Below, piece by piece: positions 36,592 to 45,222 of a DNA stretch of 64,000 bases. The DNA is from Pseudomonas sp. R-28-1W-6 (lineage in GTDB: Bacteria; Pseudomonadota; Gammaproteobacteria; Pseudomonadales; Pseudomonadaceae). Under the pieces are notes generated by a model that ran no database searches, was not told the origin of the DNA, and saw nothing but the letters and a program-made list of their open reading frames with translations. Each line of letters opens with the position of its first letter. Within the stretch, counting starts at the first letter, position 1. The position numbers and the translations under genes are program-made. The stretch spans positions 1 to 64,000 of the forward strand of contig NZ_WELK01000006.1 of NCBI RefSeq assembly GCF_009799925.1, read 5' to 3'.

Positions 36592-37768
36592 ACTTGCTGA
36601 GAAAGCGCATGCCTTCTTCCAGGCCACGCAGGGTCAGCGGGTGCATCTGGTCGTTGATCAGCTCGCGGACGATGTTGGTGGAGGCGGTGTAGCTCCACGC
36701 ATCCTTCGGGTAGGGGTTGATCCAGATGAGCTTCTTGTACTTCTCCATGAAGCGCTTCATCCACACATAGCCGGCTTCCTCGTTCCAGTGCTCGACGCTA
36801 CCGCCGGCCTGGGTGATCTCGTAGGGCGCCATGGCCGCGTCGCCGATGAAGATCACCTTGTAGTCCGGGCCGTACTTGTGCAGCAGGTCGAGGGTGGAAT
36901 AGCGCTCGGAGGTGCGGCGCAGGTTGTTCTTCCACACCGACTCGTAGATGAAGTTGTGGAAGTAGAAGTACTCCAGGTGCTTGAACTCGGTCTTGCACGC
37001 CGAGAACAGTTCCTCGCAGACCTTGACGTGGGCGTCCATCGAGCCGCCGATGTCGAACAGCAACAGCAGCTTCACCGTGTTGCGCCGTTCCGGGCGCATC
37101 TGGATGTTGAGCAGGCCGCCGTCCTTGGCCGTGTGGTCGATGGTGCCGCCGAGGTCGAACTCTTCCGCCGCGCCTTCGCGGGCGAACTTGCGCAGGCGGC
37201 GCAGGGCCACCTTGATGTTGCGCGTGCCCAGTTCGACCTGGTCGTCGAGGTTCTTGTACTCGCGCTGGTCCCACACCTTGGCGGCCTTGCCCTGGCGCTT
37301 GCCGGCGTCACCGACGCGGATGCCTTCCGGGTTGTAGCCGCCGGAGCCGAACGGGCTGGTGCCGCCGGTGCCGATCCACTTGTTGCCGCCTTCGTGGCGT
37401 TCCTTCTGCTCCTCGAGGCGCTTCTTGAATTCCTCGATCAGCTTGTCCAGGCCGCCGAGGGACTGGATCTGCGCGCGCTCCTCGTCGGTCAGCAGGCGCT
37501 CGAACTCCTTGCGCAGCCATTCATCGGGGATCAGCGCCTCGATGTGCTGGTTGAGGTTCTCCAGGCCCTTGAAGTAGGCGCCGAAGGCGCGGTCGAACTT
37601 GTCGAAATGACGCTCGTCCTTGACCAGGATGGTGCGCGCCAGGAAGTAGAACTCGTCCATGTCGGCGAACACCACGTTGTGTTTCAACGCGTTGATCAGG
37701 TCGAGCAGCTCGCGTACCGAGACCGGTACCTTGGCTGCGCGCATTTCATTGAACAGGTTGAGCAGCAT
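36590..37768 (-). CDS. CoxE-like VWA domain protein
   Basis: 392 residues: helical N-terminal half, then a von Willebrand A domain with MIDAS-like LLFDIGGSMDAHV (DxGGS in place of DxSxS), FHNFIYESVW and IFIGDAAMAPYE. Such proteins pair with MoxR ATPases and act as metallo-chaperone-like complexes. Its MoxR partner is directly upstream, but a repeat element lies between. Start ATG at 37768. Confidence 0.87.
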   Translation of the reverse strand: MLLNLFNEMRAAKVPVSVRELLDLINALKHNVVFADMDEFYFLARTILVKDERHFDKFDRAFGAYFKGLENLNQHIEALIPDEWLRKEFERLLTDEERAQIQSLGGLDKLIEEFKKRLEEQKERHEGGNKWIGTGGTSPFGSGGYNPEGIRVGDAGKRQGKAAKVWDQREYKNLDDQVELGTRNIKVALRRLRKFAREGAAEEFDLGGTIDHTAKDGGLLNIQMRPERRNTVKLLLLFDIGGSMDAHVKVCEELFSACKTEFKHLEYFYFHNFIYESVWKNNLRRTSERYSTLDLLHKYGPDYKVIFIGDAAMAPYEITQAGGSVEHWNEEAGYVWMKRFMEKYKKLIWINPYPKDAWSYTASTNIVRELINDQMHPLTLRGLEEGMRFLSK

Positions 37769-37790
37769 GGTGGATTTCTCCCGATTACCC

Positions 37791-37880
37791 GTAGGGTGGA
37801 TGACGCTCTTCTCATCCACCGGGCCTGTACGGCGTAGGTGCTGGATCAGGTGGAAAACGCTTCGCGGTTTTCCACCCTAC
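37791..37880. repeat. intra-operon inverted repeat
   Basis: Outer arms GTAGGGTGGA (37791-37800) and TCCACCCTAC (37871-37880) enclose a second hairpin (TGGAAAACGC/GCGGTTTTCCA). It lies between moxR and VWA genes. Similar pieces occur at 44896-44917 and 60531-60560. Confidence 0.7.
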
Positions 37881-37908
37881 GGCCTGCAACACCTCGCTGG
37901 GGTATGGC

Positions 37909-38754
37909 TCAGCGACTGGCGCGACGGCTCATGAAGGCCAGGCGCTCGAGCAGCTGCACGTCCTGCTCGTTCTTCACCAGGGCGCCGGCCAGCGGCGGGA
38001 TGGCCTTGGTCGGATCGCGCTCGCGCAGCACCGCCTCGCCGATGTTGTCGGCCATCAGCAGCTTCAGCCAGTCGACCAGTTCGCTGGTGGACGGCTTCTT
38101 CTTCAGGCCCGGCACCTTGCGCACGTCGAAGAACACGTCGAGCGCCTCGGCCACCAGCTCGCCGCTGATCTTCGGGTAGTGCACGTCGACGATCTTCTGC
38201 AGGGTGTTGCGGTCCGGGAAGGCGATGTAGTGGAAGAAGCAGCGGCGCAGGAAGGCGTCCGGCAGTTCCTTCTCGTTGTTCGAGGTGATGATGATGATCG
38301 GGCGCTGCTTGGCCTTGATCGTCTCGTTGGTCTCGTAAACGTAGAACTCCATCTTGTCGAGTTCCTGCAACAGGTCGTTGGGGAACTCGATGTCGGCCTT
38401 GTCGATCTCGTCGATCAGCAGGATCACCCGCTCCTCGGCTTCGAAGGCCTCCCACAGCTTGCCCTTCTTGATGTAGTTGCGCACGTCGTGGACCTTGTCC
38501 GAGTCCAGCTGCGAGTCGCGCAGGCGGCTGACCGCGTCGTACTCGTAGAGGCCCTGGTGGGCCTTGGTGGTGGACTTGATGTGCCAGGTGATCAGCTTGG
38601 CGCCGAAGGCCTCGGCCAGCTGCTCGGCGAGCATGGTCTTGCCAGTGCCCGGCTCGCCCTTGACCAGCAGCGGGCGCTGCAGGGTGATGGCGGCATTCAC
38701 CGCGAGTTTGAGATCGTCGGTGGCGACGTAGGACTGGGTGCCTTCGAACTTCAT
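37909..38754 (-). CDS. MoxR-family AAA+ ATPase
   Basis: 281 residues. Walker A GEPGTGKTM (~37-45), Walker B LLIDEIDKAD (~113-122), sensor 1 IITSNNEKELPDAFLRRC with arginine finger. Typical MoxR ATPase; works with VWA proteins to mature or insert cofactors in enzymes. Same strand and upstream of the VWA gene, separated by 140 bp including a repeat. Confidence 0.9.
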   Translation of the reverse strand: MKFEGTQSYVATDDLKLAVNAAITLQRPLLVKGEPGTGKTMLAEQLAEAFGAKLITWHIKSTTKAHQGLYEYDAVSRLRDSQLDSDKVHDVRNYIKKGKLWEAFEAEERVILLIDEIDKADIEFPNDLLQELDKMEFYVYETNETIKAKQRPIIIITSNNEKELPDAFLRRCFFHYIAFPDRNTLQKIVDVHYPKISGELVAEALDVFFDVRKVPGLKKKPSTSELVDWLKLLMADNIGEAVLRERDPTKAIPPLAGALVKNEQDVQLLERLAFMSRRASR

Positions 38755-38860
38755 CGTTTAATCCTCGAACGGTAACGCCCCGGAATCTGCGACCGGCGCT
38801 GTTGTAGCGTGAAAAACCGACTATACCGCGCTGTCTGCCAGGCTGTGAACGCAGACGCGG

Positions 38861-38877
38861 CATTCAGTCACTGAATG
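38861..38877. promoter_or_regulatory. palindrome in the moxR-cysK intergenic region
   Basis: CATTCAG-TCA-CTGAATG, perfect 7-bp arms between the divergent moxR and cysK genes; a possible operator. Confidence 0.3.
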
Positions 38878-39038
38878 GCGAGTCAGCCGATCCGCGGTTC
38901 AGAGAACGAGTCCGTTGCGCCGTGGCGGTCCGCTGTCGGCCAGGGCAGCGGGGCGTGGCCTGTACTCGGGCGCTGGACTCGCTCTGGTTGGCGGCATAGG
39001 CTTGTGAGTCTCGCCTCTGCCTGTCCAAGGACCCTGCC

Positions 39039-40013
39039 ATGAGCCGCATCTATTCCGACAACGCCCAATCCATCGGCAATACCCCGCTGGTGCAGATCAA
39101 TCGCCTCGGCCCCAAGGGCGTGACCATTCTGGCGAAAATCGAGGGACGCAACCCGGGCTATTCGGTCAAATGCCGGATCGGCGCGAGCATGATCTGGGAT
39201 GCCGAGTCGCGCGGCGTGCTCAAGCCGGGCATGACCATCGTCGAGCCGACCTCCGGCAATACCGGCATCGGCCTGGCCTTCGTCGCCGCCGCCCGTGGCT
39301 ACAAGCTGGTGCTGACCATGCCGGCGTCCATGAGCCTGGAGCGGCGCAAGGTGCTCAAGGCCCTGGGTGCCGAGCTGGTGCTGACCGAGCCGGCCAAGGG
39401 CATGAAGGGCGCCATCGAGAAGGCCAACGAGATCGCCAATTCCGACCCGGCCAAGTACTTTCAGCCCGGGCAGTTCGATAACCCGGCCAACCCGGCGATC
39501 CACGAGAAGACCACCGGTCCGGAAATCTGGAACGACACCGACGGCGCCATCGACGTGCTGGTGGCCGGGGTCGGCACCGGCGGCACCATCACCGGGGTGT
39601 CGCGCTATATCAAGCACAGCCGGCACAAGCCGATCCTCTCGGTGGCGGTGGAGCCGGTCAGCTCGCCGGTGATCAGCCAGGTCATGGCCGGCGAGGAGCT
39701 CAAGCCGGCGCCGCACAAGATCCAGGGCATCGGCGCCGGTTTCGTGCCGAACAACCTCGACCTGTCCATCGTCGACCGGGTCGAGCAGGTCACGGACGAG
39801 GAGTCCAAGGCCATGGCCCTGCGCCTGATGCAGGAGGAGGGCATTCTCTGCGGCATCTCCTGTGGCGCGGCCATGGCGGCGGCGGTGCGCCTGGCCGAGC
39901 GGGCGGACATGCAGGGCAAGACCATCGTGGTGATCCTGCCGGACTCCGGCGAGCGCTACCTGTCGAGCATGCTGTTCAGCGACCTGTTCACCGAGCAGGA
40001 ACTCCAGCAGTAA
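39039..40013 (+). CDS. cysK: cysteine synthase A
   Basis: 324-residue PLP enzyme, O-acetylserine + sulfide to cysteine. [12 protein letters not shown] at the start, PLP Lys in [10 protein letters not shown], substrate loop [10 protein letters not shown], and PLP phosphate loop [13 protein letters not shown]. Length and C-terminal part ([14 protein letters not shown]...[13 protein letters not shown]) fit CysK rather than the shorter CysM. Own promoter region; terminated by a strong hairpin. Confidence 0.93.
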   Translation: MSRIYSDNAQSIGNTPLVQINRLGPKGVTILAKIEGRNPGYSVKCRIGASMIWDAESRGVLKPGMTIVEPTSGNTGIGLAFVAAARGYKLVLTMPASMSLERRKVLKALGAELVLTEPAKGMKGAIEKANEIANSDPAKYFQPGQFDNPANPAIHEKTTGPEIWNDTDGAIDVLVAGVGTGGTITGVSRYIKHSRHKPILSVAVEPVSSPVISQVMAGEELKPAPHKIQGIGAGFVPNNLDLSIVDRVEQVTDEESKAMALRLMQEEGILCGISCGAAMAAAVRLAERADMQGKTIVVILPDSGERYLSSMLFSDLFTEQELQQ

Positions 40014-40029
40014 CCCGCTCCAGCGCATG

Positions 40030-40060
40030 AAAAAGCCGCCCTCGGGCGGCTTTTTCGTTT
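40030..40060. terminator. Rho-independent terminator (bidirectional)
   Basis: AAAAAGCCGCC (40030-40040) pairs with GGCGGCTTTTT (40045-40055), loop CTCG, between convergent cysK and the EamA gene. Confidence 0.92.
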
Positions 40061-40066
40061 TCGCGC

Positions 40067-40972
40067 TCAGGCCTTGGCCGGCGCCGTGCGCGGCGCGCTC
40101 GGCCGCACCACCAGCCACAGGGCCACGGCGATCAGCCCGCAGCCCGGCAGGTAGGCCCAGCTCAGCGGCTCGCCGAGCAGCAGGGCGCCCCACAGCACGC
40201 CGAAGGGCGGAATCAGGAAGGTGGTGGTGGAGGCCTTGATCGGGCCGATATCTGCCAGCAGGCGGAAGTACAGGACATAGGCGAACGCGGTGCATAGCAG
40301 GCCCAGGCCGGCCAGGGACAGCCACACCTCGATGCCGCCCCAGCTGGCCGGTGGCTGCAGGGCCAGGCTGCCGGCGAACAGCGGCAGGAGGAATAGACTG
40401 GCGCCGCACAGGCTGGCGAAGGCGGTCAGGCGATTGTCCAGGCCGCCCTGCTGGCCGATCCATTGACGCGTGAGAAAGCCGGCGAAGCCGTAGCAGGTGG
40501 TGGCCACCAGGCAGGCACCGGCGCCGAGCAGCAGTTCCAGGTCGAAGGCCACCGGCCCGGTACGGGTCAGCACCGCCACGCCGAACAGGCCGAGGGCCAC
40601 ACCGGCGGCCTTGCTCGGGGTCATCGCCTCGCTGAAGAACAGCGCGCCGATCAGCACACCCATCAGCGGCGTGGTGGCGTTGAAGATCGCCGAATAGCCG
40701 GCCGGCAGGATCAGCGCGGCCAGGCAGTACATGGCCGAGGGCAGCCCGGCGTTGATCACCCCGAGCAGCAGGCATTGCCTGAACTTGCCGCGAAAATCCC
40801 AGCTCGGGCGTACCAGCAGGAGAAACAGCAGCAGGCCAATGGCGCCCAGGGTGGCGCGGAAGAAGGCGGTGGGCATGCTGCCGAGCACCGGCACGGCCAC
40901 CCGCATGAACAGGAAACTGGCGCCCCAGATGGCGGCAAGCAGCAACAGGCGGAGCAGGTCGGCGGGTTTCAT
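40067..40972 (-). CDS. EamA-family (DMT) permease
   Basis: 301 residues, ten membrane helices in two EamA repeats: LLLLAAIWGASFLFMRVA at the N-terminus and FNATTPLMGVLIGALFFSEAMT at the end of the first repeat; LIPPFGVLWGALLLGEPL in the second. An exporter of small metabolites; substrate unknown. Distinct from the RarD gene at the other end of the window. Confidence 0.88.
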   Translation of the reverse strand: MKPADLLRLLLLAAIWGASFLFMRVAVPVLGSMPTAFFRATLGAIGLLLFLLLVRPSWDFRGKFRQCLLLGVINAGLPSAMYCLAALILPAGYSAIFNATTPLMGVLIGALFFSEAMTPSKAAGVALGLFGVAVLTRTGPVAFDLELLLGAGACLVATTCYGFAGFLTRQWIGQQGGLDNRLTAFASLCGASLFLLPLFAGSLALQPPASWGGIEVWLSLAGLGLLCTAFAYVLYFRLLADIGPIKASTTTFLIPPFGVLWGALLLGEPLSWAYLPGCGLIAVALWLVVRPSAPRTAPAKA

Positions 40973-41073
40973 GGCGCGGCACGCTTGGACAGAGCCGCTC
41001 AGGGTACGCCAGCCAACGCCTCATGCAATGCGCAGCTGACTTGCAAATCGACCATACAGTTGTCCGAGGGGCC

Positions 41074-41139
41074 CACAGGGTGGGCCGTGCGCACCAGAAG
41101 CCCCGGGTGAGGCCATGGTGCGCGCGGCGTACCCTACGG
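41074..41139. repeat. palindromic repeat, TAGGGTGCGC family (copy 2, degenerate)
   Basis: Arms 41074-41095 (CAGGGTGGGCCGTGCGCACC) and 41118-41139 (ending GTACCCTACGGC) resemble copies at 7853 and 50959, with mismatches. Located directly after the TorF-like gene's stop side. Confidence 0.65.
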
Positions 41140-41150
41140 CACGTGGGTGA

Positions 41151-41897
41151 TCAGAACACCTTGCTGGCGCTGGCCACCACGCCAGCGCTGCACAGGTCGT
41201 CGTAGCCGCTGAAGCTGGCGCACTCGGCGTCCGACAGGTCGGTGTCGACGTAGCTCAGGCCCCAGGTCACGCCCAGCAGGTCGCGGGTCAGCTTGACCTC
41301 CCAGTTGTCGTAGTCCTGGCGGGCCTGGCTCCAGTCGCTGTTGAAGAACACATCGTCCTTGTAGTCGACGTTCTCGTAGCGCAGCTCCAGGCCGACCTCC
41401 AGCGGCAGCTGGGTGCGGTAGCCAGCATACTGGCTGACGGCGGTGTCGTCGGTGTCATGGGAGTGCTTGCCGCCGATGAAGAAGCCGTAGGCCTCCAGGG
41501 TCAGGTAGATGTCGGCACCGTTGAACTGGCCTTCGCCCGGGTAGGTGTACTTGTTGTAGTAGGCGTCCAGGCTGACGGCATCGCTGATCTGCCAGTAGTA
41601 GCCGGCGTAGTAGTCGACTTCCTGGCGGGTGCCGTAGTCATCGTCGTTCTCCCAGTCGTAGCCGTACTCGACGTTGCTGGTCCACACCCCGGCATACAGG
41701 CCGCTGGCGTGGCTGAGCATCACATCGAGCTGGGCGGCGGGGTCGCCCAGGGTCTGGGAGATGCCGCTGTTGCGGTAGTCGCTGAGTACGCTGGGGGTGA
41801 CGACCAGAGCGAACTGCTCGTTCAGCTCGATGGCGCCGGCCTGCAGGCTGCAGGTCAGCGCGGTAATGGCCAGTGTGAGGCGGTTGAGTCTGTGCAT
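41151..41897 (-). CDS. TorF-family putative porin
   Basis: 248 residues: signal peptide then a short beta-barrel (SDYRNSGISQTLGDPAAQLDV, SHASGLYAGVWTSNV, VDYYAGYYWQIS), the TorF family (TIGR02001) signature. Alternating aromatic strands and a terminal Phe (KVF) fit outer-membrane assembly. It follows the amidohydrolase on the same strand, 100 bp downstream, so it may bring in the amidohydrolase's substrate. Confidence 0.85.
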   Translation of the reverse strand: MHRLNRLTLAITALTCSLQAGAIELNEQFALVVTPSVLSDYRNSGISQTLGDPAAQLDVMLSHASGLYAGVWTSNVEYGYDWENDDDYGTRQEVDYYAGYYWQISDAVSLDAYYNKYTYPGEGQFNGADIYLTLEAYGFFIGGKHSHDTDDTAVSQYAGYRTQLPLEVGLELRYENVDYKDDVFFNSDWSQARQDYDNWEVKLTRDLLGVTWGLSYVDTDLSDAECASFSGYDDLCSAGVVASASKVF

Positions 41898-41997
41898 GAA
41901 AAAGCCCTGTTGTGCTTGTTGTTCGGCAGTCGATGCAGGGCCGCAGCCGGCCGCTGCGCACTGAAAACCAGGCGCAGGGCAGGCCGCGGGACGGGCG

Positions 41998-43764
41998 TTA
42001 GTGCGTCTGGGCGACGTCTGGGGTGGCGGAGGCCTGGTACACCGGCTTGCCGGCGAAGTAGGTGGTCAGCACCTGGGTGTCGAACAGCTCGGCGTCGCTG
42101 ACCTTGAACACGTCGCGGTCGAGGACGATCAGGTCGGCCTGCTTGCCGGGGGCCAGCGAGCCGATCTGCTGCTCCAGGCGCAAGGCCTTGGCGGCGTTGA
42201 TGGTGTAGGCGTGGAACATGGTTTCGCGGTCGATGCTTTCGGCGCTGTTGAGCACGCCGAGCGGGCCCTTGCGGGTGCTGGCCTGGGCGATGGCGTTCCA
42301 CGGGTTGGGGCTGGACACCGGCCAGTCGCTGGCGCCGGCGATGGTCGCGCCGGCCTTGTGCAGCGAGCGGGCCGGGTACTGGTAGCGGTAGGTGAAGGCG
42401 CTGACGTAGGGCTTGACCAGTTCCTCGGTGTAGCTTTCCGCGGTGGCCCACAGCAGCTGCATGGAGGCGATCACGCCGAGTTCCTTGAAGCGCGGGAACT
42501 CCTTCGGGTTGACCAGCTGCAGGTGGCTGATGCTGTGCGGCACGGGCGCGGGCTTGAGCGAGCGGGCGTACTGCACGGCGTTCAGCGATTCGCGCACCGC
42601 GCGGTCGCCGACCGCGTGGATGTGGGTGATCCAGCCGCGCTGCTCGGTGGCGGCGATCAGCTTGCCGAAGCCCTGTGGATCGATCAGCAACTGGCCCTGC
42701 TGGTGGCTGTTGTTATAGGGGTCGATCACCGCGGCGGTCTGCCCCGGGAATTCGAGCACGCCGTCGGCGAACACCTTGATGCCGGGGAAGGTCAGGTTCG
42801 CCACGCCCTGGAACTGTTGCATCACATTGGCCTGCACCTCGAGGTCGTCCGGCTTGCTCTGCGGATGGGCCAGCAGCAGGGCGGCCACGTGCACGGTCAG
42901 CTCGCCCTTCTCGGCCAGTTGGCGGTACAGCGGCAGCACGCCGAGGTCTTTTTCGGTGGGGCGCATCTCGAACAGCGACTGCTCGCCGCCGCCGTTGGCC
43001 GCGGCATCCATCCAGGCGGTCACACCGACCTGCAGGTTGACCCGCACCGCTTCGCGCGCGGCCTTCAGCATCAGCTCGGCGGACGGTGCCGGTAGTTGGC
43101 CGCGTACTCGGTCCCAGCCGGTTTCGCTGAGGAAACCGGTGGGCGTCAGGTCGGCCTCGTGCTCGATGAAGCTGGCTTCCTTGGCCGCCAGGCCCTTGAC
43201 CAGCCTGGCGTCGATGCCGACGCGCTGCAGCATGGCGTTGTTGGCCCAGCCGGTGTGCCCGTCGATGCCATCCAGCACCAGCGGCTGATTGGCCCAGCGG
43301 CCCTGGTTGAAGCGCTTGGCCAGCTCGCGGCTGTGTTGCCAGTACGCCGAGCTGACCCCGGAAATCACCACGATTTCGCCCAGGCGCGCAGTGCCGGCCG
43401 CATCCTGCTGGATGATCCACTGTTCCAGCTCGGCCAGCGGCTTGACCTCGTCGTACAGGTTGGCGCGCAGGCTGGCCAGGGCGCCCATGATCGGGTGGCT
43501 GTGGGTGTCAATCATGCCGGGCATCAGTACCTTGCCGCCCAGGTCGACGCGCTGGGTGTCGGCATCGGCCAGGGCCAGGATGGCGCGGTCGGAACCGACC
43601 TGCAGCACCTTGCCGTTTTCCACGGCCACGGCCTGGGCCAGCGCCTGGCCCGCCTCGGCGGTGAACACCTTGCCATTGAACAGAACCAGGTCGGCCGCCG
43701 CCATGGCTTCCAGGGAGGAAAAAGCGATAGCGCTTGCCAGCAGGCTCGGGATGAACCTTTTCAT
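41998..43764 (-). CDS. secreted amidohydrolase, YtcJ-like family 3
   Basis: 588 residues: signal peptide (MKRFIPSLLASAIAFSSLEAMAA), N-terminal beta-sandwich, then TIM-barrel with metal site MPGMIDTHSHP, and further His/Asp in HIHAVGDRA, SISHLQLV and GASDWPV; Lys in FPGIKVFADG. Matches metal-dependent amidohydrolase family 3. Periplasmic. Divergent from a LysR regulator 106 bp away, and followed by the TorF porin. Substrate unknown. Confidence 0.9.
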   Translation of the reverse strand: MKRFIPSLLASAIAFSSLEAMAAADLVLFNGKVFTAEAGQALAQAVAVENGKVLQVGSDRAILALADADTQRVDLGGKVLMPGMIDTHSHPIMGALASLRANLYDEVKPLAELEQWIIQQDAAGTARLGEIVVISGVSSAYWQHSRELAKRFNQGRWANQPLVLDGIDGHTGWANNAMLQRVGIDARLVKGLAAKEASFIEHEADLTPTGFLSETGWDRVRGQLPAPSAELMLKAAREAVRVNLQVGVTAWMDAAANGGGEQSLFEMRPTEKDLGVLPLYRQLAEKGELTVHVAALLLAHPQSKPDDLEVQANVMQQFQGVANLTFPGIKVFADGVLEFPGQTAAVIDPYNNSHQQGQLLIDPQGFGKLIAATEQRGWITHIHAVGDRAVRESLNAVQYARSLKPAPVPHSISHLQLVNPKEFPRFKELGVIASMQLLWATAESYTEELVKPYVSAFTYRYQYPARSLHKAGATIAGASDWPVSSPNPWNAIAQASTRKGPLGVLNSAESIDRETMFHAYTINAAKALRLEQQIGSLAPGKQADLIVLDRDVFKVSDAELFDTQVLTTYFAGKPVYQASATPDVAQTH

Positions 43765-43870
43765 GTGTGCCCCTTGTTTTTATTGGACTGCAGGCGAGAC
43801 TAGCGACTGCAGTGCGGGGCCAGAACGCCCTGGCCGTGCAAAACCCTTTTGCCTGATTGGAATAGATCCG

Positions 43871-44788
43871 ATGGACAAGCTCGGTGCCCTGAACATGTTT
43901 GTTGCCACGGCCGAGTACGGCAGTTTCAGCCGCGCCGCCGAGCAGCTGGGCAAGACGCCCTCGGCCCTGACCAAGGCGGTCAGCCACCTGGAGACCGAGC
44001 TCGGCGCGCGCCTGTTCGAGCGCAGCACCCGGCGCACGGTGCTAACCGAGGCCGGGCGGGTCTACCTGGAAACCGCGCGCCAGGTGTTGCAGCGCCTGCA
44101 CGAGGTGGGCGAGGAGATCGGCCAGCTGCAGCACGGCCTGTATGGCAACCTGCGCATCACCGCGCCGCTGGCCTTCGGCCGCGCCTTCCTCGACGAGGTC
44201 TGTGCCGGCTTCCTCATCCAGTACCCGCAGATCAAGCTGCGCATCGACCTGTGCGATGCCTTCGTCGATCTGCTGGAGAGCGGCTACGACCTGGCCCTGC
44301 GCGAGGGCCGCAGCGACCTGCCCGGGTTGATCGCCCGGGTGGTCGGGCAGAACCGCATCGCTCTCTGCGCCAGCCCCGCCTACCTGGCGCGGCGGCCGCA
44401 GCCGCTGGCCCCGGACTGCATCGACGAGCACGACTGGCTGGTCTACCAGCACCCGGCGCTGGGGCGGGGCGTCTGGTGGGTGGAGCGCGAGGGCCAGCGC
44501 ATCGGCCTGCCGCAGCCGCGCCAGCCGCGCCTGGAAAGCGACAACTACGACCTGCTGCTGGCCGCGGCCCTGGCCGGCGGGGGCGTGCTGCACACGCCGC
44601 TGTGGAGCGCCGCGCCCTACCTGGCCGATGGCCGCCTGGTGCAACTGATGAGCGACTACCGGATCGACCCGGACGCCTTCGGCCCGCACATCCTCGCGGT
44701 CTACCCGAGCCACCGCCGCGCCACGGCCAAGGTGGTGGCCTTCATCGACTACCTGCAGGACTGCTTGCGCGAGCGTGGCATCGCCTGA
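43871..44788 (+). CDS. LysR-family transcriptional regulator
   Basis: 305 residues. N-terminal winged HTH (MFVATAEYGSFSRAAEQLGKTPSALTKAVSHLE split by helices), followed by the effector domain (LRITAPLAFGRAFL). Divergent from the amidohydrolase-porin genes, which it probably controls, as is usual for LysR regulators. Effector unknown. Confidence 0.92.
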   Translation: MDKLGALNMFVATAEYGSFSRAAEQLGKTPSALTKAVSHLETELGARLFERSTRRTVLTEAGRVYLETARQVLQRLHEVGEEIGQLQHGLYGNLRITAPLAFGRAFLDEVCAGFLIQYPQIKLRIDLCDAFVDLLESGYDLALREGRSDLPGLIARVVGQNRIALCASPAYLARRPQPLAPDCIDEHDWLVYQHPALGRGVWWVEREGQRIGLPQPRQPRLESDNYDLLLAAALAGGGVLHTPLWSAAPYLADGRLVQLMSDYRIDPDAFGPHILAVYPSHRRATAKVVAFIDYLQDCLRERGIA

Positions 44789-45222
44789 AAACCATCGCCA
44801 CTCTGTTCGTTCGCCGCTGCCGAATTGGTGGTCAAGCCAGGCGCTATCCAGTCTGCAGGGCTCGGTAGCCCGCGCCGGGTGGAAGGCCACCCCGTGGAAA
44901 ACTGCGCAGGGTTTTCCTCCAGTGGCATCGCCAGATAGCGAACGGGCCCCGGGATGGGGAGCTGGCCGATTGGGTCAATCGCCCCGAGCGCTTGGGTCAT
45001 TGAGCTCGCGCGGGGGGCTGCCTAACCTGCCTCGATGCCTGGCTCGAAGCAGGAAAAGTGGCTATGTCTGTATGGCCGGTCGCACGGCCAGCCCGCTTTC
45101 GGGGTGCGGCTTGAGCCGCGCAAGCCGGCAACGGCGGAGCCCCTTTCGCGGCTCAAGCCTGGCGGCATGGCTGCTGTGCCGAGCGACCATACGTGGCTCC
45201 AACAAGAACAAGAGAGTGCCCG
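44789..45222. repeat. gene-free stretch with degenerate repeats
   Basis: 434 bases with no convincing gene. It holds remnants of two repeat families: GGAAAAC/GTTTTCC (44896-44917), as in the element at 37791, and inverted arms GCGGCTTGAGCCGCG (45106-45120) and CGCGGCTCAAGCC (45147-45159), REP-like. The promoter of the acyl-CoA ligase should be near the end of it. Confidence 0.55.
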
